64,000 nt of DNA from Nocardioides alkalitolerans (GCA_038184435.1 CP116227.1:3811501-3875500), one strand, 5' to 3'; counted from the stretch's first letter, positions 9,117 to 17,806 are shown. Numbers and translations: made by a program. Notes: generated by a model from the sequence alone, not told the origin.

Positions 9117-10436
9117 ATGCCCGAGTTCAAGCTGCCCGACGTCGGCGAGGGTCTGACCGAGGCGGAGATCGTGGCCTGGCACGTCAAGGTCGGCGACGTC
9201 GTCGAGGTGAACGACCCGATCGTCGACATCGAGACCGCGAAGTCCGTCGTCGAGCTGCCCTCCCCGTTCGCCGGGGAGGTCACCGCGCTGCTCGTCGACG
9301 TCGGCGTGACCGTCGAGGTCGGCACGCCGATCATCCGGATCGGGGAGCCGGCCGCGGCCGCCGCCCCCGCTGCTGCCCCGGAACCGGAGCGGACGCCGGA
9401 ACCGGAGCCGGTCCCGGAGCCGGAGCCGGAGCCCGCCGAGGAGGAGCACAAGACGCTCGTCGGCTACGGCCCGCGGGCCACCGGCACGACGCGTCGTCCC
9501 CGGCGCGTGACGGCGGCGCCCGCCGCCGCTCCCGCAGCCGTCGGGGTGCTCGCCAAGCCGCCCGTGCGCAAGCTCGCGGCCGACCTCGGCGTGGACCTGG
9601 CGACGGTGCCGCCGACGGGTCCGCACGGCACCGTGTCGCGCGAGGACGTCGAGCGCGCGGCGGCGCCCGCCGCTCCCGCAGCCTCGCCCGCGGCGCCCGT
9701 CGCGGTCTCCGGCACCGAGCGCCGTCAGCCCGTCAAGGGCGTCGGCAAGGCGATGGCGCAGGCGATGGTCGCCTCGGCCTTCACGGCGCCGCACGTGACG
9801 ATCTGGACGACGGTCGACGCCACCGCCACGACGCGGCTCCTCGACGGGTTGCGCGAGCGCGCGGCGTACGCCGACCTGCGGCTCTCGCCCCTCGTCGTCG
9901 CCGCCCGGGCGGTGACGCTCGCGCTGCGGCGCTCGCCGCTGCTCAACGCGCGGTACGACGCGGGCACCGCCGCCGACGGCGGCGACGAGCTCGTGCTGCG
10001 CGACGAGGTCAACCTCGGGATCGCGGCGGCCACGCCGCGGGGGCTCGTCGTGCCCAACGTGAAGGGAGCGGAGCGGATGTCCCTCGCCGAGCTCGCCCGG
10101 GCCATCGGCGCGCTGACCGCGACCGCACGGGAGGGCCGCACGGCGCCGGCCGACCAGGCGGGCGGGACGTTCACCATCACCAACGTGGGCCCGCTGGGGA
10201 TGGAGGGCGGGACGCCGATCATCAACCCGGGCGAGTCCGCGATCCTCTGCCTCGGTGCGGTGCAGCGCCGGCCGTGGGTGGTGGGCGAGGGCGCCGACGA
10301 GCGCCTGGAGGCGCGCGACGTGGTGACGTTGACGCTCAGCTTCGACCACCGGCACATCGACGGCGCGACGGGCTCGGCGTTCCTGCACGACGTCGCGCAG
10401 GTGCTCGCCGACCCGGTGAACGCCCTGCTGCTCTGA
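9117..10436 (+). CDS. bkdC: Dihydrolipoamide acyltransferase (E2)
   Basis: 439 aa with one lipoyl domain (lipoyl Lys42 in DIETAKSVV), an Ala/Pro/Glu-rich linker (about 80-150), a peripheral subunit-binding domain (PPVRKLAADLGVDL, about 150-185) and a catalytic domain ending in SFDHRHIDGATG with the catalytic His-x-x-x-Asp-Gly motif. It transfers the acyl group from lipoamide to CoA. AGGAGG lies 3-8 nt upstream of the ATG, and only 8 nt separate it from E1 beta, so the three genes are one operon. No E3 gene is present here; E3 is normally shared with other complexes. Confidence 0.92.
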   Translation: MPEFKLPDVGEGLTEAEIVAWHVKVGDVVEVNDPIVDIETAKSVVELPSPFAGEVTALLVDVGVTVEVGTPIIRIGEPAAAAAPAAAPEPERTPEPEPVPEPEPEPAEEEHKTLVGYGPRATGTTRRPRRVTAAPAAAPAAVGVLAKPPVRKLAADLGVDLATVPPTGPHGTVSREDVERAAAPAAPAASPAAPVAVSGTERRQPVKGVGKAMAQAMVASAFTAPHVTIWTTVDATATTRLLDGLRERAAYADLRLSPLVVAARAVTLALRRSPLLNARYDAGTAADGGDELVLRDEVNLGIAAATPRGLVVPNVKGAERMSLAELARAIGALTATAREGRTAPADQAGGTFTITNVGPLGMEGGTPIINPGESAILCLGAVQRRPWVVGEGADERLEARDVVTLTLSFDHRHIDGATGSAFLHDVAQVLADPVNALLL

Positions 10437-10443
10437 TCCCTCC

Positions 10444-10495
10444 CGGGACGTCATGCGCCCCGGCGGGCGGGGCGACCGGCGCGCATGACGTCCCG
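10444..10495. terminator. Hairpin between E2 and the VOC gene
   Basis: CGGGACGTCATGCG (10444-10457) and its exact complement (10482-10495) flank a GC-rich loop between two convergent genes. It is the same module as the repeats at 579-690. Confidence 0.6.
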
Positions 10496-10503
10496 CGGTG
10501 GGA

Positions 10504-10902
10504 TCAGCCTGCCTGCTCCTCCGCCGGCCGGATCACGCAGAACTCGTTGCCCGCCGGATCGGCCAGCACGACCCATCCCTTGCCGTCGGGCGTCCGGAGG
10601 TCGTCGACCACCGTGGCGCCGAGGGCGAGCACCCGCTCGACCTCGGCGTCGCGGCTCGCGCCGACCCGCGTCGGGTCGACCTCGGGCGGGGCGAGGCAGA
10701 GGTGCAGGCGGTTCTTGACGACCTTGCCCTCGGGCACGCGGAGGAACAGCAGCGCCTGCCCCGACGGCAGCTCGAGGCCGGCCTCGTCGTCACCGGGCGC
10801 GTCGTCGTCGGCGAGGGGGATCCCCAGCACGTCGCTCCAAAAGACGCCGAGGGCGTAGGGGTCGGCACAGTCGATGCAGATGTTCGCGATGGCGAGGCTC
10901 AC
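10504..10902 (-). CDS. VOC-superfamily (glyoxalase/bleomycin-resistance-like) protein
   Basis: 132 aa. It shows the paired beta-alpha-beta-beta-beta pattern of VOC proteins: ANICIDCADPYALGVFWSDVLG at the N-terminus and WVVLADPAGNEFCVI at the C-terminus, the 'DPxGNEFC' end being typical of the actinobacterial VOC family. Substrate unknown. The GTG at 10900-10902 was chosen because VOC proteins begin right before this strand; reading farther upstream enters the promoter of the peptide gene. It is divergent from that gene and may mark the left edge of the cluster. Confidence 0.85.
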   Translation of the reverse strand: MSLAIANICIDCADPYALGVFWSDVLGIPLADDDAPGDDEAGLELPSGQALLFLRVPEGKVVKNRLHLCLAPPEVDPTRVGASRDAEVERVLALGATVVDDLRTPDGKGWVVLADPAGNEFCVIRPAEEQAG

Positions 10903-10943
10903 CCCGACCACCCTGCCACCCCCACACCTCCGGAGCACGTGTT

Positions 10944-11003
10944 GAGCGGTTCCGATCGGTTGGGCACCACGGTCTTTCGTGGGCGTGCGGGCGCTCCTAG
11001 CGT
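10944..11003 (+). promoter_or_regulatory. Cluster promoter P1: operator plus -10 box
   Basis: Operator GAGCGGTTCCGATC (10944-10957, one mismatch from a perfect palindrome) is centred 47.5 bp upstream of a -10 box TAGCGT (10998-11003). The -35 region (TTTCGT) is weak, so activation is expected. The same arrangement occurs at P2 (21273-21333) and P3 (34417-34477). With a start site near 11010 the operator sits near -60, a class I activator position. Confidence 0.6.
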
Positions 11004-11058
11004 CGAGGACGTCATTGCTGATCAGGCCCGCCCGGCCCCATCTCTCGAGGAGCGAAAC

Positions 11059-11202
11059 ATGAACGCGCAGTCCACCCCCAAGCGCAAGATCACCGTCCAG
11101 TCGAGCGGCTCGCGTGCCCGCGGCGAGCTCCGGGTCGCCGGCGAGACCCGTGAGGCCAAGGTCGTCTCGCCCGAGCGGAGCTTCTCCTACAGCTCCTACT
11201 GA
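11059..11202 (+). CDS. Short peptide, putative precursor peptide 1
   Basis: 47 aa: a basic, polar N-terminal part containing KITVQSSGSRARGELRVAG and a C-terminus rich in Ser and Tyr (SPERSFSYSSY). GAGGAG lies 6 nt before the ATG. It has its own promoter (P1) and is followed by a hairpin and a glycosyltransferase gene. Its middle aligns with the 76-aa peptide at 21389: both have an S-x-x-R-x3-[LV]-x-V-x-G-x2-RE pattern, while the C-termini differ. A conserved leader with a variable tail is what a precursor of a ribosomally made, modified peptide looks like. The hydroxyls of the tail are candidate glycosylation or acylation sites. This is inference: no known RiPP class is recognised, and a small accessory protein is possible. 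Confidence 0.65.
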   Translation: MNAQSTPKRKITVQSSGSRARGELRVAGETREAKVVSPERSFSYSSY

Positions 11203-11221
11203 GCCGACGACGCGCCGGGGA

Positions 11222-11249
11222 GCCGGGAGGGCGGAGCCGCCCTCCCGGC
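11222..11249 (+). terminator. Attenuator-like hairpin between peptide 1 and glycosyltransferase
   Basis: A perfect 13-bp stem (GCCGGGAGGGCGG at 11222-11234 with 11237-11249) and a 2-nt AG centre, 20 nt past the peptide stop. It would let the peptide message accumulate in excess over the downstream enzyme message. Confidence 0.6.
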
Positions 11250-11290
11250 TCTTCGCCGTCCTGACGAGGACCTGCCGAGGGGGGGCACGG

Positions 11291-12586
11291 GTGCGGGTGG
11301 TGATGACGGCCCTGGGCGAGCGCACGCACGTGCTGCCGCTCGTCCCGGTCGCCTGGGCGCTGCGCGCCGCCGGGCACGACGTGACGGTCGCGACGCCCCC
11401 ACGGGTGCTCGACGTCGTCACCGGTGCGGGTCTCCGGGGCGTCCCCCTCGGCCGCGACCACCGCGCCTACCGTGCGCTCGAGCGCCTCGATGCCCTCGAA
11501 CGCGGGGCCGACGGTCCGGCGGCGGGCGCGACCTCGGGCTTCGCCCCCGCGGCGGTGCGCCGCCGCACCTGGCCGGAGTGGCAGGCGTTCTACCGCGAGA
11601 ACGTGGGGCTCTGGTGGCGCCTCATGAACGACCCGCTCGTGCCCGACCTCGTCGCGCTCCTCGAGCGTGAGCGTCCCGACCTCGTGCTCTGGGAGGGGTT
11701 CACGTGGGCGGGCTCCATCGCCGCGACGGCGGCCGGGGTGCCCCACGCCCGGGTGCTCTCGGGCTCCGACCTGCTCACGCCGGCCCGCCGGCGCTACCGC
11801 AAGCTGGCCGCCGCCGCCGACCCCGCGCCCGACCCCGTGCTCGGCTGGCTCGGCGGGCGCCTCGCCTCGCTGGGACGTCGCGGTGGCGCCGACGAGCACC
11901 TGCTCACCGGTCTCGCGACCGTCGACTACCTGCCGCCCGCGCTGAACCCCACGGGCGCGCCCGCCGCGTCCGCCGCCCCCGCCGCCCCCGCCGCGTCCGT
12001 GCTGCCGGTCCGCTACGTCCCGTCGAACGGGCGCGCGGTCCTCCCCGCCTGGCTCCGGTCACGCCCGCGTCGACCGCGGGTCTGCGTCACCCTCGGCCAG
12101 TCGTCGATCACCAACCACGGCCGCTACGGCGTGGCGCTGCGGGACGTGCTCCTGGGCGTCGCCGCGCTCGACGTCGAGGTCGTCGCCACCGTCCCGGCGG
12201 ACCTGCACGCGTCGGTCGGGCCGCTGCCCGCGCACGTGCGTCTCGCGTCCTTCGTGCCGCTCGACGCCCTCGCTGCGACGTGCAGCGCCGTGGTCGACCA
12301 CGGCGGTGCCGCCACGATGTGCACGGTCGCGCGCCACGGCGTACCGCAGCTCGTCGTGCCCGACGACACCTACGACGAGGCGGTGCTCGGCGACCTGCTC
12401 GCCCGCTCCGGGTCGGGCCTGACGTGTCCGCCGGAGCAGGTCGACGCCGCGTCGGTGACCGCGGCCGTCGACCGGTTGCTGCACGACCGGGCGCTGCGCG
12501 CGGGCGCTGCGCGGCTCGCCGGTGAGATGGCCGCGATGCCGCCGCCCGCCGCCCTCGTCCCTCAGCTCGAGGCGCTGGCTGCCTGA
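11291..12586 (+). CDS. Glycosyltransferase GT1 family (cluster GT-1)
   Basis: 431 aa, GT-B fold of the macrolide/glycopeptide type. N-terminal VRVVMTALGERTHVLPLVPVAWALRAAGHDV; C-terminal sugar-nucleotide site VDHGGAATMCTVARHGVPQLVVP (about 335). The HGG lacks the Gly-x-Gly-Thr of its paralogues (AAT instead of PGT or GGT). It probably transfers a deoxysugar from its TDP derivative. The GTG start follows GGGGGG and aligns with the other four GTs. It is the only gene downstream of peptide 1 on this strand and overlaps the convergent GT-2 by 25 bp. Confidence 0.88.
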   Translation: MRVVMTALGERTHVLPLVPVAWALRAAGHDVTVATPPRVLDVVTGAGLRGVPLGRDHRAYRALERLDALERGADGPAAGATSGFAPAAVRRRTWPEWQAFYRENVGLWWRLMNDPLVPDLVALLERERPDLVLWEGFTWAGSIAATAAGVPHARVLSGSDLLTPARRRYRKLAAAADPAPDPVLGWLGGRLASLGRRGGADEHLLTGLATVDYLPPALNPTGAPAASAAPAAPAASVLPVRYVPSNGRAVLPAWLRSRPRRPRVCVTLGQSSITNHGRYGVALRDVLLGVAALDVEVVATVPADLHASVGPLPAHVRLASFVPLDALAATCSAVVDHGGAATMCTVARHGVPQLVVPDDTYDEAVLGDLLARSGSGLTCPPEQVDAASVTAAVDRLLHDRALRAGAARLAGEMAAMPPPAALVPQLEALAA

Positions 12587-13860
12587 CCCCCGGAGGCCCC
12601 GGCCGCCGAGCCCGCCAGGTCCGTCAGGTCCGCCGCCACCCTCCGGGCGCCGGGCATCGCCAGCAGCTCCTGCCGCAGGGCGGCGGCGCCGGACCGGAAC
12701 GGCTCCTCGTCGAGGAGCCGCTGCACGGCGTCGTGCACGGCCGCCGGCGTCGCGTCCTCCGGGGCCAGCGCGAGCCCCGCCCCCGCGCGCTCGATCCGCG
12801 CGGCGAGCACCGGCTCGTCGTAGTGCTGCGGCACGACGAGCTGCGGCACGCCGTGGCGCGCGACCGTGCACACCGTGCCGCCGCCGCCGTGGTCGACGAC
12901 GACGCTGCAGGTGGCGGCCAACGCGTCGAGCGGCACGAACGGCTCGACGCGCACCGTGTCCGGCAGCGGGCCGAGCGCGCGCCGTACCTCCGTCGGCGCG
13001 GTCGCGACCACCTCCAGCCCGCCGAGCCGCGCCAGTCCGGCCAGCAGGTCGCGGAACCGGGCGGGGTCGTCCGCCGACGAGTGCCCGAGGCTCACGCCGA
13101 CCCGCGGGCGGCGGGGCGGTCGCCGGAGCCAGGCCGGGAGCGTGCCGTCCCCGTTGAACGGCACGAAGCGCAGCGGGTGCAGCGGCCCCGTCGACCCCGG
13201 AGGCTCCCCGTCGGGGCGGCCGAGCGACGGCGGCAGCGGGTCGACGGTCGGGGCAGCGAGCACGTCCGCGGCGTCGAACCCCGTCCCGAGGCGGTCCGCG
13301 GTGCGGCCTAGCCAGTCCACCAGCGGGTCCGCGCGCACCTCGGGCGGCCGCTCCCGCCGGTACGCCGCGTGCAGGCGCCCCGCGAGGTCGACGCCGAAGA
13401 GGACCCGCGCGTGGGCGGCTCCCGCGGCACGCGCGGCGACCACCCCGGCGAAGGTCACCGCCCCCCACAGCACGAGGTCGGGACGCCAGCGCCGGGCGAG
13501 CCCCACGAGGTCGTCCACCATCGGGTCGTTGACCAGTCGCCACCACCACGGCACGACGCGCTCCAGCTCCTCGCGCAGCACCGGCCAGTCGGCGGGTCCC
13601 GACCCCGGGCCCGGACCCAGCCCCGGCGCCAGTCCCAATCCCGGCACCCGGTCGCCGCCGCCCACCGCGCCGCGCACCCGCCACAGCTGCGAGTCCCGGC
13701 CCACGGCCGCGACCGGGAGCCCGGCGGCGTGGCCCGTCGCCGCGAGCCGCGGCTGCACGGCGACGAGCACCTCGTGGCCCTCGGCCCGCAGGGCCCAGGC
13801 GAGCGGCACGAGCCCGAGCAGGTGGGTGCGCTCCGCGTGGGTGGTGACGAGGACCCGCAT
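12562..13860 (-). CDS. Glycosyltransferase GT1 family (cluster GT-2)
   Basis: 432 aa. It begins MRVLVTTHAERTHLLGLVPLAWALRAEGHEV, the family's nucleotide-free Rossmann strand. It has RFVPFNGDGTLPAWL before the second domain and VDHGGGGTVCTVARHGVPQLVVP in the donor site. A Gly/Pro-rich loop (GLGLAPGLGPGPGSGP, about residue 80) is unlike the paralogues and may form the acceptor lid. It is the last gene of the leftward operon that starts at 20499. Confidence 0.88.
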   Translation of the reverse strand: MRVLVTTHAERTHLLGLVPLAWALRAEGHEVLVAVQPRLAATGHAAGLPVAAVGRDSQLWRVRGAVGGGDRVPGLGLAPGLGPGPGSGPADWPVLREELERVVPWWWRLVNDPMVDDLVGLARRWRPDLVLWGAVTFAGVVAARAAGAAHARVLFGVDLAGRLHAAYRRERPPEVRADPLVDWLGRTADRLGTGFDAADVLAAPTVDPLPPSLGRPDGEPPGSTGPLHPLRFVPFNGDGTLPAWLRRPPRRPRVGVSLGHSSADDPARFRDLLAGLARLGGLEVVATAPTEVRRALGPLPDTVRVEPFVPLDALAATCSVVVDHGGGGTVCTVARHGVPQLVVPQHYDEPVLAARIERAGAGLALAPEDATPAAVHDAVQRLLDEEPFRSGAAALRQELLAMPGARRVAADLTDLAGSAAGASGGQAASASS

Positions 13861-13872
13861 CGAGGTCGGCGC

Positions 13873-14985
13873 TCAGAGGTCGCGGAGCACGTCGAGGAGG
13901 TTCTCGATGACGGTGTCCTGGATCTCGCGGGAGAGGTGGGGATACATGGGCAGGGAGAAGATCTCCTCGGCCGCCGCCTCGGTGACGGGGAGGCTGCCCC
14001 GCGGCACCCCGAGGTGCGCGAAGCCCGACATCGTGTGCACCGGCCACGGGTAGCTGACGGTGAGCTCGATCCCGCGCTCGGCCAGGTGCTTGAGCACGAG
14101 GTCCCGCTCGGGGTGCCGCACGACGTACAGGTAGTAGGAGTGCTCGTTGCCCGGCGCCACCGCGGGCAGCACGAGGTCGGTGCCGGCGAGCGCCTCGTCG
14201 TAGCGGCGCGCGACCTCGCGGCGGGCCGCCACGTAGTCGTCGAGCCGACCCAGCTTGCGGCGCAGGATCTCGGCCTGGACCGCGTCGAGGCGGGAGTTGA
14301 GCGCCGGCCGCTCGACGACGTAGTAGGTGCGCTCCATCCCGTAGTACCGCAACCGTCGCGTCCGCGCCGCCGCCTCGTCGTTGTCCGTCAGGACCGCGCC
14401 GCCGTCGCCGTAGGCCCCCAGCACCTTCGTCGGGTAGAAGGAGTACGCCGTGGTGCGGCCGAAGGTGCCGGCCAGCCGCCCGTGGTGGCGCGCGGCGTGG
14501 GCCTGGGCGCAGTCCTCGACGACGGCGATCCCCGCCTCGGCGGCGAGCGCGGTCAGCGGCTCCATCTCGACGCACTGGCCGTAGAGGTGCACCGGCAGCA
14601 CCGCCCGCGTGCGCGGGGTGATCGCGTCCCGCACCTGCGTCACGTCCATGAGGTAGGAGTCGTCGTCGCGGATGTCGACGAACACCGGCACGGCGCCGAT
14701 CGCGTCGATGGCGACGACGGTGGGCGCCGCGGTGTTCGACACGGTGACCACCTCGTCGCCGGGGCCGACGCCGGCGCTGCGCAGCGCCAGCTCGACCGCG
14801 TTGGTGCCGTTGTCGACACCGACGGCGTGCCGCACGCCGTGGAAGTCGGCGAAGGCTCGTTCGAACTCCTCGACGGCGGGGCCCAGCACGAGCCGGCCGG
14901 AGGCGAACACGGTGCGGACGGCGTCGAGGAGGTCGGCCTCCTCCGCGCCGTACTCGGTCAGGTAGTCCCAGACGCGGATGGTCAT
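13873..14985 (-). CDS. Sugar 3-aminotransferase, DegT/DnrJ/EryC1 family
   Basis: 370 aa, PLP-dependent. The internal aldimine Lys is in SFYPTKVLGAYGDGG (about residue 186). VGVDNGTNAVELALRS and VVEDCAQAHAARHHG are the usual cofactor-site segments. Together with the dehydratase at 22672 it fits an EvaB/TylB-type enzyme that aminates C-3 of TDP-3-keto-deoxyhexose. ATGA overlap with GT-3 upstream. Confidence 0.9.
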   Translation of the reverse strand: MTIRVWDYLTEYGAEEADLLDAVRTVFASGRLVLGPAVEEFERAFADFHGVRHAVGVDNGTNAVELALRSAGVGPGDEVVTVSNTAAPTVVAIDAIGAVPVFVDIRDDDSYLMDVTQVRDAITPRTRAVLPVHLYGQCVEMEPLTALAAEAGIAVVEDCAQAHAARHHGRLAGTFGRTTAYSFYPTKVLGAYGDGGAVLTDNDEAAARTRRLRYYGMERTYYVVERPALNSRLDAVQAEILRRKLGRLDDYVAARREVARRYDEALAGTDLVLPAVAPGNEHSYYLYVVRHPERDLVLKHLAERGIELTVSYPWPVHTMSGFAHLGVPRGSLPVTEAAAEEIFSLPMYPHLSREIQDTVIENLLDVLRDL

Positions 14986-16262
14986 CGCTCGGCTCCTCGG
15001 GTGGTCTCCGGACAGGGGGCGGGGTGCTCGACGAGGCGCTCGAGCGCGTCGACGAGGTCGTGGGGGCTCGGCATCCCGAGCAGGGCGGTGCGCAGGCGCA
15101 CGGTCTCCTCCCGGATCGCCGGGTCGTCGAGGAGCCGGCGTGCGGCCTCCGCGACGGAGGCCTCGGTCAGCTCGTCGAGGGAGAGCCGCAGCGCGGCGCC
15201 GGTGTCGGCGAGCAGCCGGGCGAGCACGGGGGCGTCGAACTCCTCGGGCACGACCAGGGCCGGGACACCCGCGGCGACCGCCGTCATCGCCGTGCCGGGC
15301 CCGCCGTGGTGGACGACCAGGTCGCAGGTGCGCAGCACGGCGTCGAGGGGGACCCGGCCGACGAAGCGCACGTGGTCCGGCACCTCCGCCGGGTCGAGGC
15401 CGGCGTCCTCGGGGCCGTCGAGGGTCACGAGCACCTCGGCGGCCACGGCGGCGACCCCGCGCACCACGGTCGCCGCCGGCACGACGAGGCGGCCGAAGCG
15501 GTCGAGCGCCGAGGTCCCCAGCGTCACGCAGGCCCGGGGGACCGTGGGCTCGTCGTGCACCCAGTCGGGCACGACGACGGGACCGGCGTAGGGCACGAAG
15601 CGCATCGGGAGGTAGGTCAGGTCGGGGTCGTCGAGGCGGCGCAGCGCCGCGGGGAGGAAGGTGATCGTCGCGTCCCCGGTCACCGCCGCCGGGTCCGGCT
15701 CGACGCCGAACCGCGCCGCAACGGTGGCGAGCCAGGCGGTCAGCGGCTCGGCGGCGCCGGGCGGCTGCACGTCTCGGAGCCGTCGCAGCACCGAGGCGAG
15801 GAAGTCGTAGGTCCACAGGAACCGCACGTGGGGCACCCCGCAGGCGCGGGCCGCCACCGCCCCCGCGACGGTGATCGTCTCCCACACGACCAGGTCGGGC
15901 TCCCACTCGCGGCACAGGGCGACGAGGTCGCCGACCAGCGGTTCGTTGGCTGTGCGGAACCACCACTGCACCAGGTCGGCGAAGGCGGGGGCCGCGGTGT
16001 CCCAGTCGAGGGGCACCGTCGGGTCGACGAGGTCGAGGTCCCCGTCGGCGTCGCCCTCGTGCTCCGCGTGGTCCCACAACCGGTACAGGGGCAGCGACCG
16101 CCCGACCGCCACCACGGGGAGTCCGCTGTCGGCCAGCGTCTCGACGAGCTCCGGCTGGGTCGCGACGAGCACGTCGTGGCCGGCGCAGCGCAGCGCCCAG
16201 GCCAGCGGCACCAGGGGCTCCGCCTGCGTGCGCTCGGCGTAGCTGACGAGGAGGACCCGCAC
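14982..16262 (-). CDS. Glycosyltransferase GT1 family (cluster GT-3)
   Basis: 426 aa. GTG start directly abuts the ketoreductase stop (TGAGTG). N-terminus VRVLLVSYAERTQAEPLVPLAWALRCAGHDV, central MRFVPYAGPVVVPDWV, donor-site VVHHGGPGTAMTAVAAGVPALVVPEEFDAP. The double His of the HHGG motif is the canonical form, unlike GT-1, -2, -4 and -5, which have DH, DH, NH and SH. This suggests a different sugar or acceptor. Confidence 0.88.
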   Translation of the reverse strand: MRVLLVSYAERTQAEPLVPLAWALRCAGHDVLVATQPELVETLADSGLPVVAVGRSLPLYRLWDHAEHEGDADGDLDLVDPTVPLDWDTAAPAFADLVQWWFRTANEPLVGDLVALCREWEPDLVVWETITVAGAVAARACGVPHVRFLWTYDFLASVLRRLRDVQPPGAAEPLTAWLATVAARFGVEPDPAAVTGDATITFLPAALRRLDDPDLTYLPMRFVPYAGPVVVPDWVHDEPTVPRACVTLGTSALDRFGRLVVPAATVVRGVAAVAAEVLVTLDGPEDAGLDPAEVPDHVRFVGRVPLDAVLRTCDLVVHHGGPGTAMTAVAAGVPALVVPEEFDAPVLARLLADTGAALRLSLDELTEASVAEAARRLLDDPAIREETVRLRTALLGMPSPHDLVDALERLVEHPAPCPETTRGAER

Positions 16263-17033
16263 TCACCCCACCCCCGGCCGGCTCGCGGGTGCGTCCACGT
16301 CGATGCCGACCGCGCGCAGGTAGCCGTCGATCACCGTGCGGAAGTAGTCGGGCGGGAAGTGCAGCTCCACGTCCGCGGGCAGGAGGCCGAGCATCTTGTC
16401 GGTCGACATGCAGTGCCGGGCGCCCTCGTCGAGGCGGACCCACTCCGCCCGCATCCCCAGGCGCCGCTCGACGTGCCGCACGATGCGGTCGATGAGCACG
16501 CACTGCCCCGAGGCGACGTTCACGACGTGGTCGGTGACGCCGTTGCGGAGCAGGCCGTCGGTGATGGTGACCATGTCGCCCACGTCGAGGAGGTCGCGGT
16601 AGGCGTGGCGGTGCAGCGTCACCGTCCCCGCGCGGACCTGGCGCACCAGCGAGGGCACGAGGCGGTGCGGCGGCGCGTCGCGACCGAGCACGTAGCCGAG
16701 CCGCAGGCTGAGGTGGCGCACCCCGGAGTCGCGGATGAGGGCCTCCAGCGAGGCCTTGTGGTGACCGTACGGCGTGGGTGGGTCGGGCGGCTCGTCCTCG
16801 CTCCCGCGCTCGTCCGTGCGGCCGTAGACCGCCGCGCTGCTCATGAACACGAGCTTGCGGTCGTCGCGCAGGCACTCCTCGACGACCTCCTCGACGAGGC
16901 GGCGCTCCCGCACGTAGGACTCGACGGGGTTGGTGGGGAACGAGACCCCGGCGGCCAGGGCGACGACGTCGTCGTGCCGGTGGGCGATGCGTTCGAGGTG
17001 GGTGGCGATGAACCCGGTCCCGATGATCTTCAT
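16263..17033 (-). CDS. NDP-sugar 4-ketoreductase-like extended SDR
   Basis: 256 aa. It starts MKIIGTGFIATHLERI with a Rossmann Gly pattern (GTGFIA), then FMSSAAVYGRTD and YGHHK, giving the Ser/Tyr/Lys catalytic set of extended SDRs (Tyr about 110). Length and position between sugar genes fit an EvaE-type 4-ketoreductase finishing a TDP-L-aminosugar. A 4-epimerase role cannot be excluded. It overlaps the YidC gene by 4 nt. Confidence 0.75.
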   Translation of the reverse strand: MKIIGTGFIATHLERIAHRHDDVVALAAGVSFPTNPVESYVRERRLVEEVVEECLRDDRKLVFMSSAAVYGRTDERGSEDEPPDPPTPYGHHKASLEALIRDSGVRHLSLRLGYVLGRDAPPHRLVPSLVRQVRAGTVTLHRHAYRDLLDVGDMVTITDGLLRNGVTDHVVNVASGQCVLIDRIVRHVERRLGMRAEWVRLDEGARHCMSTDKMLGLLPADVELHFPPDYFRTVIDGYLRAVGIDVDAPASRPGVG

Positions 17034-17806
17034 GCCCGTGCCACCTCCGGCTGCGGATGGGGGGCGCCGCGGCGCCGCGCCGCCACCCAGGTCGACTGTC
17101 CGATCCCCCAGAGCAGGCTCGTCGTCAACGAGAGCACGATCGCGAGGGGGAGGTTGAGGGCCAGCGCTCCCGCCAGCACGGGCAGCGCCAGGAGCCGCAG
17201 CCGGCGCCCGGTCGGCGTCACCGCGGCGGGGTCGGGGCGCGCAGCGAGCGCGCGTCGCTGCCCGACGTGGACGAGGACGACGGCGAGGAGCGCCGTCGCC
17301 AGCACGACGGCGCGACCGTCGTCGTGGTGCAGGAAGGTGGTCGTCGGCGCGGGGACCGCCGCCCACGTGGCGGGGTGCAGGTCGGCCGTGCGGTCCGGGC
17401 TGCCGAAGAGCCGGAGCACCGCGACGACCGCGGGGATCTGCACGAGGGCGGGGAGGAACCCCACCCACCAGCGGACCCCGTGCTCCTTGAGCAGCGCGTC
17501 CTGCTCCTCCTCGGCCCGCACCCACGCGGCTGCCGCCTTGCCCGGACGCTTGACGAGCGGTGTCGCACCGACGCCGTGGCGCTCGCGGATCTCCCGCAGC
17601 TGCGGCTCGAGGGCGTCCATGCGCCGCGTGAACCGGAGCTGCAGCGCCAGCGTGGGCAGCAGGGCCGCCCGGACCAGCAGCGTGAGCGTGACGACGGCGA
17701 AGCCCCACGACCACCACCGGGTCGCGCCGAGCGCGGCGAAGGCGCCGTCGAGGGCGAGCAGCACGACCTGCAGCGCCGACTCGACCGCGTCCCAGGCCCC
17801 GCTCAT
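17030..17806 (-). CDS. YidC/Oxa1-family membrane insertase homologue
   Basis: 258 aa. It has the 60KD_IMP core: an N-terminal transmembrane region, WWSWGFAVVTLTLLVRAALLP, a basic cytosolic segment (MDALEPQLREIRERHG), GFLPALVQIPAVVAVLRLFG and a C-terminal pair of hydrophobic spans (LPVLAGALALNLPLAIVLSLTTSLLWG). Housekeeping YidC sits next to rpmH/rnpA; this copy is translationally coupled to an ACP gene and a sugar reductase. Membrane insertion of a cluster product is my inference; family membership is clear. Confidence 0.85.
   Translation of the reverse strand: MSGAWDAVESALQVVLLALDGAFAALGATRWWSWGFAVVTLTLLVRAALLPTLALQLRFTRRMDALEPQLREIRERHGVGATPLVKRPGKAAAAWVRAEEEQDALLKEHGVRWWVGFLPALVQIPAVVAVLRLFGSPDRTADLHPATWAAVPAPTTTFLHHDDGRAVVLATALLAVVLVHVGQRRALAARPDPAAVTPTGRRLRLLALPVLAGALALNLPLAIVLSLTTSLLWGIGQSTWVAARRRGAPHPQPEVARA

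Noticed and set aside
11059..11202. Peptide 1 as an FxSxx-COOH type RiPP
   Set aside because: The tail has F-S-Y-S-S-Y but not the exact terminal FxSxx pattern, and no radical SAM/SPASM enzyme is present.
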